DNA of 64,000 bases from WHSW01 sp963767285 (GTDB lineage: Bacteria; Actinomycetota; Thermoleophilia; Solirubrobacterales; 70-9), in NCBI GenBank assembly GCA_963767285.1, contig CAVYDJ010000001.1, positions 372,001 through 436,000 on the forward strand. The letters run 5' to 3'. The position numbers and the translations under genes were made by a program. The notes below the pieces were generated by a model. That model saw only the letters and a program-made list of their open reading frames with translations. It was not told the DNA's origin and did not search any database. This document shows positions 24,286-33,366 of this stretch, piece after piece; the stretch's first letter is position 1; each line of letters opens with the position of its first letter.

Positions 24286-25650
24286 GTGAAGCGCTCGATG
24301 GCAGGGATGTTGGTGGCGTGCGTGGCCGTGCTGGTGTGCGCGGCTCCCGCCTGGGCCGTCGACAAGGTGGTGGAGATCAAGTCCGCGGGCCCGGGCCCGG
24401 CGGAGTTCGACCACGTCGACGTCCACCAGATGGGGCCGAAGAGCGCCCACCGGGTGCTCGTCCTGATGCCGGGGACCCAGGGCGGTGCCGGCGACTTCAC
24501 CCTGCTCGCCGAGGACCTCATCGACCGGATCGCCGACCTCCAGGTCTGGTCGATCGACCGTCGCTCGCAGATCCTGGAGAACACATCCATGTTCAGCGAC
24601 GCGCTCGCCGGCCGCACGAGCCTGCAGGAGATGTTCGACTACTACCTCGGCTGGGTCACCAACGGCGGCACGCCGGCCGATCACTTCCAGTTCCTCGACA
24701 CCGAGACCGTCCCGTTCGCGCGCGAGTGGGGGATGGAGACCGCGCTCGACGACGCGCGCCAGGTCGTCCTCGCCGCCGGCAAGGGCGGCCGCGAGGTGAT
24801 CCTGGGTGGCCATTCGCTCGGCGCCTCCCTGACGGCGGCCTACGCGGCCTGGGATTTCAAGGGCAAGCCCGGCTTCGGAGACGTCGACGGCCTCGTCCTG
24901 ATCGACGGCGGCCTGCTGGGCAGCTTTGACGCCTACGACCTCGCCCAGGCTCAGGAGCAGGTCGCCGACCTCCAGACCTCGAACCCGTTCATCGACCTGC
25001 TCGGGATCGGTATCCCCGAGGCCGCCGGCCTGTTCGCCGAGGTGGGCGGTACCTACGCACGCCTCGCTCCGACCGCGGACGCAGCGACGATCCAGAACTA
25101 TCCGGCACTGCCGGCGGAGTTCAAGCCTTCGTTCCCGGTCACCAATCAGGCCCTGTTCGGGTACGCCTTCGACCGCGATACCTCACCGCAATCGCTACGC
25201 CTCCTGCACGTCAACGCCGGGCAGCTGGCCGCGAGCGGCGACCCGCGCGACTGGACCGACGGGGGCGTGACGCCGGTCTCCCGGCTCGCCGAGACGTTCG
25301 GGCAGGAGCCGGTCAACGCGGTCGAGTGGTACTTCCCGAAGCGACTGACGATCGACACCAACGGCGCCAACGAGATGAAGATGAACGACGTCGCCAAGTT
25401 CCTCGGCCTGCGCCTGGAGCACACGAAGCAGATCGACGTCCCGATCTACGCGTTCCAGACCGACCTCACCGACGGCGGGGTCCTGAAGGGCGCGAAGAAG
25501 CTCGTGAAGCTGGCGGCCACCCCGAAGAACCAGGCCCTGCTGGTCAACGGCGCGCCCGAGCAGAGCCACCTCGACCCGCTGACCGCGACGCCTTCCAAGA
25601 GCGAGTTCCTGAAGACCCTGGTCGCGTTCCTCGACCCGCACGGCGAGTAG
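24286..25650 (+). CDS. Secreted alpha/beta-hydrolase
   Basis: 454 residues with signal peptide (MKRSMAGMLVACVAVLVCAA, cleavage near AWA). The hydrolase core shows HRVLVLMPGTQGGAGDF (oxyanion strand), the nucleophile elbow ILGGHSLGASLTAAYA, LVLIDGGLLG, a possible acid in YAFQTDLTDGG and a C-terminal His in APEQSHLDPLTA. A cap region of ~170 residues sits between. Esterase or lipase activity is likely; substrate unknown. It starts 25 bases from the divergent exonuclease gene. Confidence 0.75.
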   Translation: MKRSMAGMLVACVAVLVCAAPAWAVDKVVEIKSAGPGPAEFDHVDVHQMGPKSAHRVLVLMPGTQGGAGDFTLLAEDLIDRIADLQVWSIDRRSQILENTSMFSDALAGRTSLQEMFDYYLGWVTNGGTPADHFQFLDTETVPFAREWGMETALDDARQVVLAAGKGGREVILGGHSLGASLTAAYAAWDFKGKPGFGDVDGLVLIDGGLLGSFDAYDLAQAQEQVADLQTSNPFIDLLGIGIPEAAGLFAEVGGTYARLAPTADAATIQNYPALPAEFKPSFPVTNQALFGYAFDRDTSPQSLRLLHVNAGQLAASGDPRDWTDGGVTPVSRLAETFGQEPVNAVEWYFPKRLTIDTNGANEMKMNDVAKFLGLRLEHTKQIDVPIYAFQTDLTDGGVLKGAKKLVKLAATPKNQALLVNGAPEQSHLDPLTATPSKSEFLKTLVAFLDPHGE

Positions 25651-25651
25651 G

Positions 25652-26791
25652 TCAGACGACGGTGGCCTGCAGCGCCATTCCGATCGCGCCGCAGGCGAGC
25701 ACGACCCAGAGGACCGTCAGCTTGCCGTGCCAGCGCTGCAGCGCCGCGAACGCTCCGATCGCCAGAACGGCTGTGTAGACGTCGACGACGCTGGTCTCGA
25801 GGATGTCGACCGTGACCGCGGCGATCAGGCCGATCACGGCGGCGGCGACCCCGAACAGGAACGGCCGGATCCGCTCGTTGCTCGCGACCGCGACGAACTG
25901 GCGGTGGAGGAAGATCGGGAAGAGGAAGGCGGGCAGAAAGATCCCCAGCGTGATCACGAGGGCGCCCACCAGCCCGCCGGCGAGATAGCCGACGAAGGTC
26001 GAGAAGATGATCAGGGGGGCAGGGAGGACGCCGCTCATCGCCAGGCCGTCGACGAACTGCGCGTCGGTGAGCCAGTGGTGCACGTCGACGGCGCTCTCCT
26101 GCAGGAACGGGATCACGGTGAACGCCCCGCCGAAGGTCACCAGTCCGGCCTTCAGGCCCTCCCAGAAGATCGTCGCGGTCAGCGACATGCTCACCGCGCC
26201 CGCGAGGAAGACGAGCGCCGCCGGCCAGAGCGTGATCGAGTTCGCGCGGCGCGTCCAGCGGCCGGCGTTCGTCCACAGCTCGTAGACGACCCCGCCGCCC
26301 AGCAGGACCAAGATGAAGCTCGCGTCGAGTCCCAGGGTGACGGCGAGCGCCGCGATCGCGATCAACGCCAGCGGGACGTCGGTGATGAAGTGGCCGCTGA
26401 GGCGGACGAGCGCGCGGGCGACGATCGCGCCGACCGCGGCGGTGAGCCCGTAGAAGAGGTCGCCGAGGCGTCCCTCCAGGCTTGCCTCCACGTAGACGAT
26501 CGAGAGGGCCAGCATGAGGACGAACCCCGGCAGCATGAACCCGAGCCCGGCCGCGAAGCCGCCGAGCTTGCCGCCGCGCAGACGGCCGAAGTAGACGCAG
26601 AGCTCGTGCGCCTCCGGCCCCGGCAGCACCTGGTAGACGGCCAGGGTCTTGCGGAAGGTCTCCTCGTCGACCCAGCCGAGCTCGTCGACGCACTCCGCCT
26701 TGATCATCGCGATCTGCGCCGCGGGCCCGCCCCAGGCGAGCGCGCCGAAGCGCAGAAAGCGCCGGAAGATGGCGAGCGGCGAGTCGGTCAA
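25652..26791 (-). CDS. chrA: Chromate transporter family protein (ChrA, two-domain)
   Basis: About 379 residues from TTG 26791 (TDSPLAIFRRFLRFGALAWG); TTG 26830 would add 13 residues. Both halves of a long-chain CHR protein are visible: N-half FGALAWGGPAAQIAMIKAEC with VLPGPEAHELCVYFG, and C-half LVTFGGAFTVIPFLQ with MSGVLPAPLIIFSTFVGY. Around ten membrane segments are expected. The family exports chromate, though many homologues have not been tested. Confidence 0.85.
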   Translation of the reverse strand: MTDSPLAIFRRFLRFGALAWGGPAAQIAMIKAECVDELGWVDEETFRKTLAVYQVLPGPEAHELCVYFGRLRGGKLGGFAAGLGFMLPGFVLMLALSIVYVEASLEGRLGDLFYGLTAAVGAIVARALVRLSGHFITDVPLALIAIAALAVTLGLDASFILVLLGGGVVYELWTNAGRWTRRANSITLWPAALVFLAGAVSMSLTATIFWEGLKAGLVTFGGAFTVIPFLQESAVDVHHWLTDAQFVDGLAMSGVLPAPLIIFSTFVGYLAGGLVGALVITLGIFLPAFLFPIFLHRQFVAVASNERIRPFLFGVAAAVIGLIAAVTVDILETSVVDVYTAVLAIGAFAALQRWHGKLTVLWVVLACGAIGMALQATVV

Positions 26792-26910
26792 GCCGCGCAG
26801 TCTGACGCAGACGTTGTTAGGGTCGCCCAATTCGGACGGCAGGGTGCCGTAGAGTCACTGGCCCGGGATTCGGGCACTGGCGTGTAACACGACGTGGAAG
26901 GCGACCGGGG

Positions 26911-27942
26911 ATGAGCGAAACGGCTGAGCAAAAACACAGCCTCGAGGCGTACGCCCAGCCGAGCCTCTCGCGCAGCCTCCTCGACCTCGCGACCTCCGTC
27001 GTGCCGTACCTGGCGCTGACCGTGGTCATGTACCTGACCCTGGGCGAGTCGATCTGGCTCACGCTCGCGCTCGCGATCCCCGCAGGCGGCTTCCTGCTGC
27101 GCACCTTCATCGTCTTCCACGACTGTGGACACGGCTCCTTCATGCGGAGCAAGGCCGCCAACCGCTGGGTCGGCCGATTCACCGCGCTGCTCGTCTGGCA
27201 GACGTACGAGAACTGGCGCTTCGACCACGCCGTCCATCACGGCACCGCCGGCGACCTCGAGCGCCGCGGGCAGGGCGACGTCCCGACTCTGACCGTGGAC
27301 GAGTACTACTCCCGCCCCTGGCAGCAGCGGCTCGGCTACCGCCTGTTCCGCGCTCCGCTGGTGATGTTCGGGGTCGGTCCGATCTGGTCGCTGATGATCG
27401 GTCCGCGGATCAGCTCGCGCGACAAGCGGCGCCGGCTTCGCAACAGCATCATCCTGACCAACATCGCCGTCGCGGCCTCGGTCACGACGATCTGCCTGCT
27501 GGTCGGCATCCCGGCGTTCCTCCTCGTCCAGATCCTGCCCGCCTACCTCGCCGGGATGGCGGGCGTCTATCTGTTCTACGTCCAGCACCAGTTCGAGGAC
27601 GTCTACTGGGAGCACAGCGACCGGTGGAGCTACGACGACGCCGCGCTCGAGGGCAGCTCGTACTTCAAGCTGCCCAAGGTGCTGCAGTTCTTCACCGGCA
27701 ACATCGGCCTGCACCACGTCCACCACCTGAACGCTCGCGTTCCCAACTACAACCTGCAGGCCGCGCACGACGAGAACGAGGTCTTCGCCAGCGTCCCGGT
27801 GCTGACGATCCGCGAGAGCCTGCGCTGCCCGCGGCTGAAGCTCATCGACTCGGACACCGGCCGCCTGCTGACCTGGGCAGAGGCGCGGGCTCTCCGCCGC
27901 CGGCAGGCGCCGTCGGCGTCGGCCGCAACCGCCCGCGCGTAG
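26911..27942 (+). CDS. Membrane fatty acid desaturase
   Basis: 343 residues. The three histidine boxes are HDCGHGSF (~70), HAVHHGTAG (~106) and HHVHHLN (~268), with membrane pairs between them (VVPYLALTVVMYLTL, IAVAASVTTICLLVGIPAF). This is the di-iron acyl-lipid desaturase pattern close to DesA/omega-6 types. It introduces double bases into membrane acyl chains using reduced ferredoxin; position specificity is not predictable. It is divergent from chrA across 119 bases with no convincing promoter visible. Confidence 0.88.
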   Translation: MSETAEQKHSLEAYAQPSLSRSLLDLATSVVPYLALTVVMYLTLGESIWLTLALAIPAGGFLLRTFIVFHDCGHGSFMRSKAANRWVGRFTALLVWQTYENWRFDHAVHHGTAGDLERRGQGDVPTLTVDEYYSRPWQQRLGYRLFRAPLVMFGVGPIWSLMIGPRISSRDKRRRLRNSIILTNIAVAASVTTICLLVGIPAFLLVQILPAYLAGMAGVYLFYVQHQFEDVYWEHSDRWSYDDAALEGSSYFKLPKVLQFFTGNIGLHHVHHLNARVPNYNLQAAHDENEVFASVPVLTIRESLRCPRLKLIDSDTGRLLTWAEARALRRRQAPSASAATARA

Positions 27943-27944
27943 AC

Positions 27945-29291
27945 CTAGGCGGTAGTCGACAGGACGCGCTGCTTCTCGGCGGCGAACTCCTCGTCGCTGA
28001 GGACGCCGGAGTCGCGCAGCTTCGCGAGCCGCTCGAGCTCGTCGAGGCGAGTCTGGTCGCTGTCCTGCGGACCACTCTCCGGCCGTCCCGTCCAAGCCCG
28101 CTCGCGCGCCTCGCGCATCCGCGCCGCGATGCTGTGGGCGATCCCCTCCGGCGACCCGGCGGTCACGCGGTCGGGGAACTCGGCGATGATCCGGCGGCGC
28201 AGGAACTCGGTCCCGATCAGGAACAGCACGATCAGCAGGATCGAGGGCACCAGGCGGTGCGTGCCCGGCGTCGGGTCCCACCAGAAGAGCAACAGCAGCA
28301 GGACGGCCGTGCTCCCGTAGGCGAATCGCTTTTGGCGGTACCACGGGGCGATCCCGTCACGGAGCGATGTCGCGAGTGAGGTCGGACCGGCGAGCCAGGC
28401 GCCGATCACGATGAGGATGCCGTAAAGGATCGCCGCGCTGGCGATGTCGGTCAGCTGTGAGGTTCCGATGATCCACACGGAGTTGACGGCGTCGTCGTTG
28501 GCGGCGACGTCGGAGAGCGACACGACGATCGCGTCCCCGGCCACGCGATGGAGCACGGTGACCAGCGCCCCGACCAAGATGAAGGCGACCCCGATCGCTC
28601 GCAGCGTCTCACGGCGGCGAGCGCCGGCGAGCCAGATCGCGATCCCCCAGAGGACAATGGCGATGGCGAGCAGCGCCCAGGCGAGCGTCTGGAGGATGTC
28701 GGCGCCGGTCTGCGCGAGCTCGAGCTCGTCGGAGCGCAAAACCTCGATCTGGCCCGCGCCCTCGGGCAGCTTCGCTGCGAGGTCCTCCGGCAGTCCGATC
28801 TCGGTGATCAGCTGGTCGATGATCGCCCGCAGATCGAGCGTCACTGTGCCGCCGGTGGTCGCGACGAATTCCCCCTCATCCTCGAGCAGCAGCAGGAGCT
28901 TCTCGTGGGCCAGCCGGTTGGCGTCTTCCCAGAGGCCCTGGACCTTGCCCTCGGCCAGCACCCGCTCGGCGGCGCGGGTCGCAACCTGGCGCAGGCCGCC
29001 CGAGATCGGCCCGGCGAGCGGCGCCACCTGCGGGGGCAGCCGTTCCGCGATCGCGGCCTGGACGTCGACGTTGGTGTACAGCTCGTTGACCAGGAAGTCC
29101 GAGAGCGCGTCTTGGACGTGCTCGTCGGCGAGCAGCTCGGTGCTGGTGTCGACCCAGGTATCGGTCTCGAGCAGCTGCCGCTTCGCCCACATCGCGAAGA
29201 CCGAGATCACCGCGATGATCGACGCGACGACGATCAGGATCATCGGCAGGGCGCGTCGGCTCTTACCTGCGGCCTCCCCCGCTTCGTTCAT
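27945..29291 (-). CDS. Multi-spanning membrane protein with C-terminal SHOCT motif
   Basis: 448 residues. One N-terminal membrane helix (ALPMILIVVASIIAVISVF) is followed by a ~165-residue extracytoplasmic region (DTWVDTSTELLADEHVQDAL, a helical pattern). Five more helices come next (~210-360), then a cytosolic tail ending in SHOCT: RLDELERLAKLRDSGVLSDE, EFAAEKQRVL. SHOCT is thought to be an oligomerisation motif. No enzymatic residues recognised. Confidence 0.72.
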   Translation of the reverse strand: MNEAGEAAGKSRRALPMILIVVASIIAVISVFAMWAKRQLLETDTWVDTSTELLADEHVQDALSDFLVNELYTNVDVQAAIAERLPPQVAPLAGPISGGLRQVATRAAERVLAEGKVQGLWEDANRLAHEKLLLLLEDEGEFVATTGGTVTLDLRAIIDQLITEIGLPEDLAAKLPEGAGQIEVLRSDELELAQTGADILQTLAWALLAIAIVLWGIAIWLAGARRRETLRAIGVAFILVGALVTVLHRVAGDAIVVSLSDVAANDDAVNSVWIIGTSQLTDIASAAILYGILIVIGAWLAGPTSLATSLRDGIAPWYRQKRFAYGSTAVLLLLLFWWDPTPGTHRLVPSILLIVLFLIGTEFLRRRIIAEFPDRVTAGSPEGIAHSIAARMREARERAWTGRPESGPQDSDQTRLDELERLAKLRDSGVLSDEEFAAEKQRVLSTTA

Positions 29292-29352
29292 CTGCTGCCC
29301 ACCCTATCCGGGCCTGGATCCGCGTGCCTAATCCGTTTAGGGTGAAATCGAG

Positions 29353-29790
29353 ATGACCCGCCCGCGTCTGCTCGGCATGAACCACGTTGCGCTCGAGGTC
29401 GGCGACCTCGACGAGGCGCTGGAGTTCTACGGCTCGATCTTCGAGTTCGAGCTCCGAGGCCGGATCCCGGGCATGGCGTTCATCGACATGGGCGATCAGT
29501 TCTTGGCGCTCGCGGAGGGGCGCTCGCAGCCGCCCGACGACGCGCGCCACTTCGGCCTGGTCGTCGACGACAAGGATGCGACGCGGGAGGCGCTCGAGGC
29601 CGCCGGCGCCGAGATCACGCCCGGCCGCGGACTCGACTTCATCGATCCCTGGGGCAACCTGATCCAGGTGGTCGACTACCGCGAGATCCAGTTCACGAAG
29701 ACGGACGCGGTGCTGGGGTCGATGGGCGTCGAGATCGCCAAGAGCGAGTCGGCACTCGCCGAGCTGCGCGAGAAGGGCATCGAGCCTTAG
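29353..29790 (+). CDS. VOC (glyoxalase-fold) protein
   Basis: 145 residues with two paired beta-alpha-beta-beta-beta units: GMNHVALEVGDLDEALEFYG and ARHFGLVVDDKDATREALEA. The metal-type His in NHVAL and HFGL and the Glu/Gln-bearing strands (LIQVVDYREIQF) are present. Family members are glyoxalases, dioxygenases or resistance proteins; the exact role is unknown. Its stop overlaps the convergent dehydrogenase gene by three bases. Confidence 0.75.
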   Translation: MTRPRLLGMNHVALEVGDLDEALEFYGSIFEFELRGRIPGMAFIDMGDQFLALAEGRSQPPDDARHFGLVVDDKDATREALEAAGAEITPGRGLDFIDPWGNLIQVVDYREIQFTKTDAVLGSMGVEIAKSESALAELREKGIEP

Positions 29791-30719
29791 TCGTAGACCT
29801 CCGGGTTGACGCAGTGCGGTAGTCGCTCGCCCGCCAGCCCGGCGAGCAGGTTGTCCACGGCGAGGTCCGCCATCGCCTCGCGCGTGCGATGGGTGGCCGA
29901 GCCGAGGTGGGGGATGACGAGCAGGTTCGATGCGCCCAGCAGCGGGTGATCGGCGGGCAGCGGCTCGGGGTCCGTGACGTCGAGCGCCGCGCCGGCGATC
30001 CAGCCCTCGTGCAGGGCGCGCTCGAGCGCCGCGGCGTCGACGATCGGCCCGCGGGCGGTGTTGACCAGGTAGGCGGTCGGCTTCATCGCCCGCAGCTCCG
30101 GCTCGCCGATCAGATGGCGGGTCGCGCTGGTCAGCGGGGTGTGGATGCTGACGAAGTCCGCGGTGCCCAGCGCCTCCCGCAGTGGATCGTCGCGGCCGAC
30201 GGACAGCACCTTGCAGCCGAAGCCCTCCAGCCGCCTGGAAACCGCGGTCCCGATCCGACCGCCGCCGACGATCGCCACGGTCGCCCCGTGCAGGTCGCGG
30301 CCGAGGAAGGAAGCCGGATTCCACGTTCCCCACTCGCCGGCGCGAACGATGCGCTCGCCCTCGGGCAGGCGGCGGGCGATCGCGAGCATCAGCGCCACCG
30401 CGAGGTCGGCCGTCGAGTCGGTGAGCACGTCTGGCGTGTGGCCCACCGGGATCCCGCGCGCGGTGGCGGTCTCGACGTCGACGTTGTCCACACCGACCGC
30501 GTAGTTGGAGATCACCCGCAGTCTGGACGCCGCAGCGATCAGCTCCGCGTCGACCGGGTCGGTGAGCAGCGAGAGCAGCCCCTCGGCCTCGGCGACGCCG
30601 GCGAGCAGCGCCGATCGCGGCGGCGGTGAGGCCTGGCCCCAGACCTCAACCTCGTGCTCGGCGCGCACGCGGCCGATTCCGTCGCCGGGAAGCTCGCGGG
30701 TGACGAACGCTCGTGCCAC
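29787..30719 (-). CDS. D-2-hydroxyacid dehydrogenase (glyoxylate/hydroxypyruvate reductase type)
   Basis: 310 residues. The NAD motif is VAIVGGGRIGTAVSRRLEGFG. Catalytic residues of the family appear in order: Arg in YLVNTARGPIVD, Glu in DVTDPEPLPADHPLL and His in VIPHLGSATHRTREAMADLA. The substrate domain has ISNYAVGVDNVDVETATARG. GTG 30719 is chosen because ARAFVTRELPG begins the first strand; two further upstream GTGs are possible. Divergent from rlmN with 27 bases between start codons. Confidence 0.85.
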   Translation of the reverse strand: MARAFVTRELPGDGIGRVRAEHEVEVWGQASPPPRSALLAGVAEAEGLLSLLTDPVDAELIAAASRLRVISNYAVGVDNVDVETATARGIPVGHTPDVLTDSTADLAVALMLAIARRLPEGERIVRAGEWGTWNPASFLGRDLHGATVAIVGGGRIGTAVSRRLEGFGCKVLSVGRDDPLREALGTADFVSIHTPLTSATRHLIGEPELRAMKPTAYLVNTARGPIVDAAALERALHEGWIAGAALDVTDPEPLPADHPLLGASNLLVIPHLGSATHRTREAMADLAVDNLLAGLAGERLPHCVNPEVYD

Positions 30720-30746
30720 GAGTGCCAACGCTGTCACACTCGCTGC

Positions 30747-31733
30747 GTGGACCTCGAACTGCTCCAAGAACGCCTCGGAGCCCGCGGAATGCCCGCCTAC
30801 CGCAAGGACCAGGTCTGGGAGTGGACGGCTCGCGGCGCCGGCTCCTACGCCGAGATGTCGAACCTGCCCCTCGACCTGCGCGAGGAGCTCGAGGAGCATG
30901 TCCCGTTCTCGTCGCTGACGCTGCAGCAGACGGCGCGCTCGGTCGACGGGACCGAGAAGGCGCTGTTCGAGACCGCCGACGGGCGTCCGGTCGAGGCCGT
31001 TCTGATGCGCTATCGGGACGGGCGTCGGTCGCTCTGTTTGTCGAGCCAGTCGGGTTGCCCGCTCACCTGCACCTTCTGCGCCACCGGATCGATGCGGTTC
31101 GGCCGCAATCTGACCAGCTGGGAGATCCTCGACCAGGCGCTTCACTTCCGGCGCGCCGAGCCCGTCAACCAGGCGGTGTTCATGGGGATGGGCGAGCCGA
31201 TGATGAACTTCGACGCCGTGATCGGCGCGTGCGAGCGGCTCCCCGACGTCGGCGTCGCGATCTCGCATACGACGATCTCAACGGTCGGCTGGATTCCGGG
31301 GATCGAGCGGCTGGCGACCGAGGGGCCGCGCGTGCGCCTGGCCCTTTCGCTGCACGCCGCCGACGACGCGCTGCGCTCCGAGTTGATGCCGGTCAACGAG
31401 CGCTATCCGCTGGCCGATGTGCTCGAGGCCTGCCTTGCCTGGCGCGCCGCCCGGCGCAAGCGCGTCTACGTCGAGTACCTGATGCTGGGCGGGGTCAACG
31501 ACCGGCCCGACCAGGCGCGGGCCCTCGCCGAGCGGCTGAAGCCGCGCGAGGCGTTCAAGGTCAACCTGATCCCTTACAACCCGACCGGCGGCGAGTTCGA
31601 GGGCTCGAGCCCGGACGCGATCGAGGCCTTCCGCGCCGAGCTGGTCCGCCGCGGCATGCCGGCGACGGTGCGCCTGACCCGCGGACGCGACATCGCCGCC
31701 GCCTGCGGGCAGCTCGCCGCCACGAGTGCGTAG
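30747..31733 (+). CDS. rlmN: 23S rRNA (adenine-C2)-methyltransferase RlmN
   Basis: 328 residues, normal length. Radical-SAM cluster motif CPLTCTFCATGSM (CxxxCxxC) is preceded by LCLSSQSG, whose first Cys matches a conserved RlmN cysteine. The FMGMGEPMMNFD and STVGWIPGI blocks and the C-terminal catalytic cysteine in RGRDIAAACGQLA complete the set. It methylates A2503 of 23S rRNA (and tRNA A37 in some species). GTG 30747 gives the expected helical opening DLELLQERL. The next lipoprotein gene starts ten bases after its stop. Confidence 0.93.
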   Translation: MDLELLQERLGARGMPAYRKDQVWEWTARGAGSYAEMSNLPLDLREELEEHVPFSSLTLQQTARSVDGTEKALFETADGRPVEAVLMRYRDGRRSLCLSSQSGCPLTCTFCATGSMRFGRNLTSWEILDQALHFRRAEPVNQAVFMGMGEPMMNFDAVIGACERLPDVGVAISHTTISTVGWIPGIERLATEGPRVRLALSLHAADDALRSELMPVNERYPLADVLEACLAWRAARRKRVYVEYLMLGGVNDRPDQARALAERLKPREAFKVNLIPYNPTGGEFEGSSPDAIEAFRAELVRRGMPATVRLTRGRDIAAACGQLAATSA

Positions 31734-31743
31734 GGTCGCGGCG

Positions 31744-32997
31744 ATGGTGCGCTTCGTTCCTCTACTTGTCGTCGCCGCGCTCCTCGCCGGCTGTGACAGC
31801 GGCTCGGACAAGAGCTCGACCGCCACCTCGAGCACTCGGACCGGCTCTCCTGCGACGCCCGCTACCGACGAGGTCCAGTGGCCGCTCTTCGGCCGTGTCG
31901 AGCAGCGCACGCACTACATCGCCGACGCCCCGGACCCGCCCTTCCACATGCTGTGGGAGTTCTTCGCCAAGCAGCTGATCGAGTTCCCGCCGGTCGTCGA
32001 GGACGGCCTTCTGCTCGTGATCAACAAGACGGGCGACCTGTTCATCGTCGACGCGAAGACGGGGAAAACGGTTCGCCGGGTCAACCTCGGCAACGACGTC
32101 ACCAGCCCGGCGTACTCGGACGGCCTCGTCTTTGCCGCCCAGCTCGACGGCTCGCTCACGGCGCTGGAGGTGCCCGGGCTGAAGCCGAAGTGGAAGTTCC
32201 AAGCCTCGTCCGCGCTCGAGTCCTCGCCGCTGGTGGTCGACGGCAAGGTCTACTTCGGCTCCGACGACGGCACCTTCTACGCGCTCGACGCCGAAACCGG
32301 CAGGGTCGACTGGCGGACGATGCTCGGCCACCAGGTGAAGGCCAGCCCGAGCTTCGACGACGGCACCGTCTACGTCGGCGACTACGAGGGGACGGTCTGG
32401 GCGCTCGACGCGGCGAACGGCGACAAGAGGTGGAGCACCGACACGCTCGACCTTCCGCCATCCGGCGGGGAAGGCGGCTTCTACTCGTCGCCGTCGGTCG
32501 CCTTCGGCCACGTCTACGAGGCGCGCACCGACGGCACGATCTACGCCCTGCACGCCGACGACGGCAAGCTCGACTGGCAGTTTCAGACCTCGAACTCGAT
32601 CTACTCGTCGCCGGCCGCCGCCGAGGTGCCGGGCACGCCGCCGACCGTCTACGTCGGCAGCTACGACCATCAGCTCTATGCGCTCGAGGCGATGAGCGGG
32701 ACGAAGCGCTGGGTGTTCAACGTCGGCGGCGTGGTGCCGGGGACGCCGACGGTCGTCGGGAAGACCGTCTACACCTCGAGCTTCCAGAACAAGAAGACCT
32801 TCGGGGTCGATGCTCAGAGCGGCAAGAAGGTGTTCGAGTGGGGCTCGGCCGGCTTCACACCGATGATCTCCGACGGCACGAACGTCTATCTGACCGGCTT
32901 TCAGACCGTCTGGGCGTTCGACGCGAAGGATGCCGGCGAGCAGGAGGCGCAGAGCCAGTCCGAGCCCGGCAAGCCGCCGAAGGCCCCGCGGAGTTGA
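31744..32997 (+). CDS. PQQ-like (BamB/pyrrolo-quinoline repeat) beta-propeller lipoprotein
   Basis: 417 residues from ATG 31744: MVRFVPLLVVAALLAGCDSG has a clear lipobox (LLAGC). The mature protein has seven or so propeller blades with the repeating pattern VYFGSDDGTFYALDAETGRV, VYVGDYEGTVWALDAANG and VYVGSYDHQLYALEAMSG. It is a scaffold or sensor on the outside of the membrane; no PQQ ligand is implied. The GTG at 31726 would overlap rlmN but give a worse signal peptide. Probably co-transcribed with rlmN. Confidence 0.8.
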   Translation: MVRFVPLLVVAALLAGCDSGSDKSSTATSSTRTGSPATPATDEVQWPLFGRVEQRTHYIADAPDPPFHMLWEFFAKQLIEFPPVVEDGLLLVINKTGDLFIVDAKTGKTVRRVNLGNDVTSPAYSDGLVFAAQLDGSLTALEVPGLKPKWKFQASSALESSPLVVDGKVYFGSDDGTFYALDAETGRVDWRTMLGHQVKASPSFDDGTVYVGDYEGTVWALDAANGDKRWSTDTLDLPPSGGEGGFYSSPSVAFGHVYEARTDGTIYALHADDGKLDWQFQTSNSIYSSPAAAEVPGTPPTVYVGSYDHQLYALEAMSGTKRWVFNVGGVVPGTPTVVGKTVYTSSFQNKKTFGVDAQSGKKVFEWGSAGFTPMISDGTNVYLTGFQTVWAFDAKDAGEQEAQSQSEPGKPPKAPRS

Positions 32998-33043
32998 GCA
33001 ACGACGCGCACGCCCGGAGGCGAAGCCGAGGACGTGGCGCGGG

Positions 33044-33340
33044 TTATTCGGGCTCGTCGAGGAGCTCTTCGGCCTCGATGCCCTTGCCGGCGGGAACGCG
33101 GAGCGAGATGTCGCCGTGGCCGAACTCGTCGACCGGCCAGTCGGAGGTCAGCACCGCGTCGAATCCCTGCTCGGTGAGCGTCTGGCGCCAGGCGCGACCG
33201 GTCTCGAGGTCGCCGAAGTCGCGGACGATGTCCCAGTCGTCGTAGGCGGCGTCGCCCACGACCAGCTCGGCCAGGCCGTCCGGGTGGAGCGAGCCGTCGG
33301 AGGCGCCCAGCGCCTTGCCGATCCTGTCCATGAATCCCAT
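33044..33340 (-). CDS. Conserved-looking small acidic protein
   Basis: 98 residues, MGFMDRIGKALGASDGSLHP... It contains LAELVVGDAAYDDWDIVRDF and LETGRAWRQTLTEQGFDAV, with no membrane segment. I do not recognise a family. ATG 33340 is preceded by a purine-rich run (GGCGGGGG). Divergent from the zinc peptidase gene 26 bases away. Confidence 0.55.
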   Translation of the reverse strand: MGFMDRIGKALGASDGSLHPDGLAELVVGDAAYDDWDIVRDFGDLETGRAWRQTLTEQGFDAVLTSDWPVDEFGHGDISLRVPAGKGIEAEELLDEPE

Positions 33341-33366
33341 CCCCCGCCACGCTAGCTTCTCCGGCG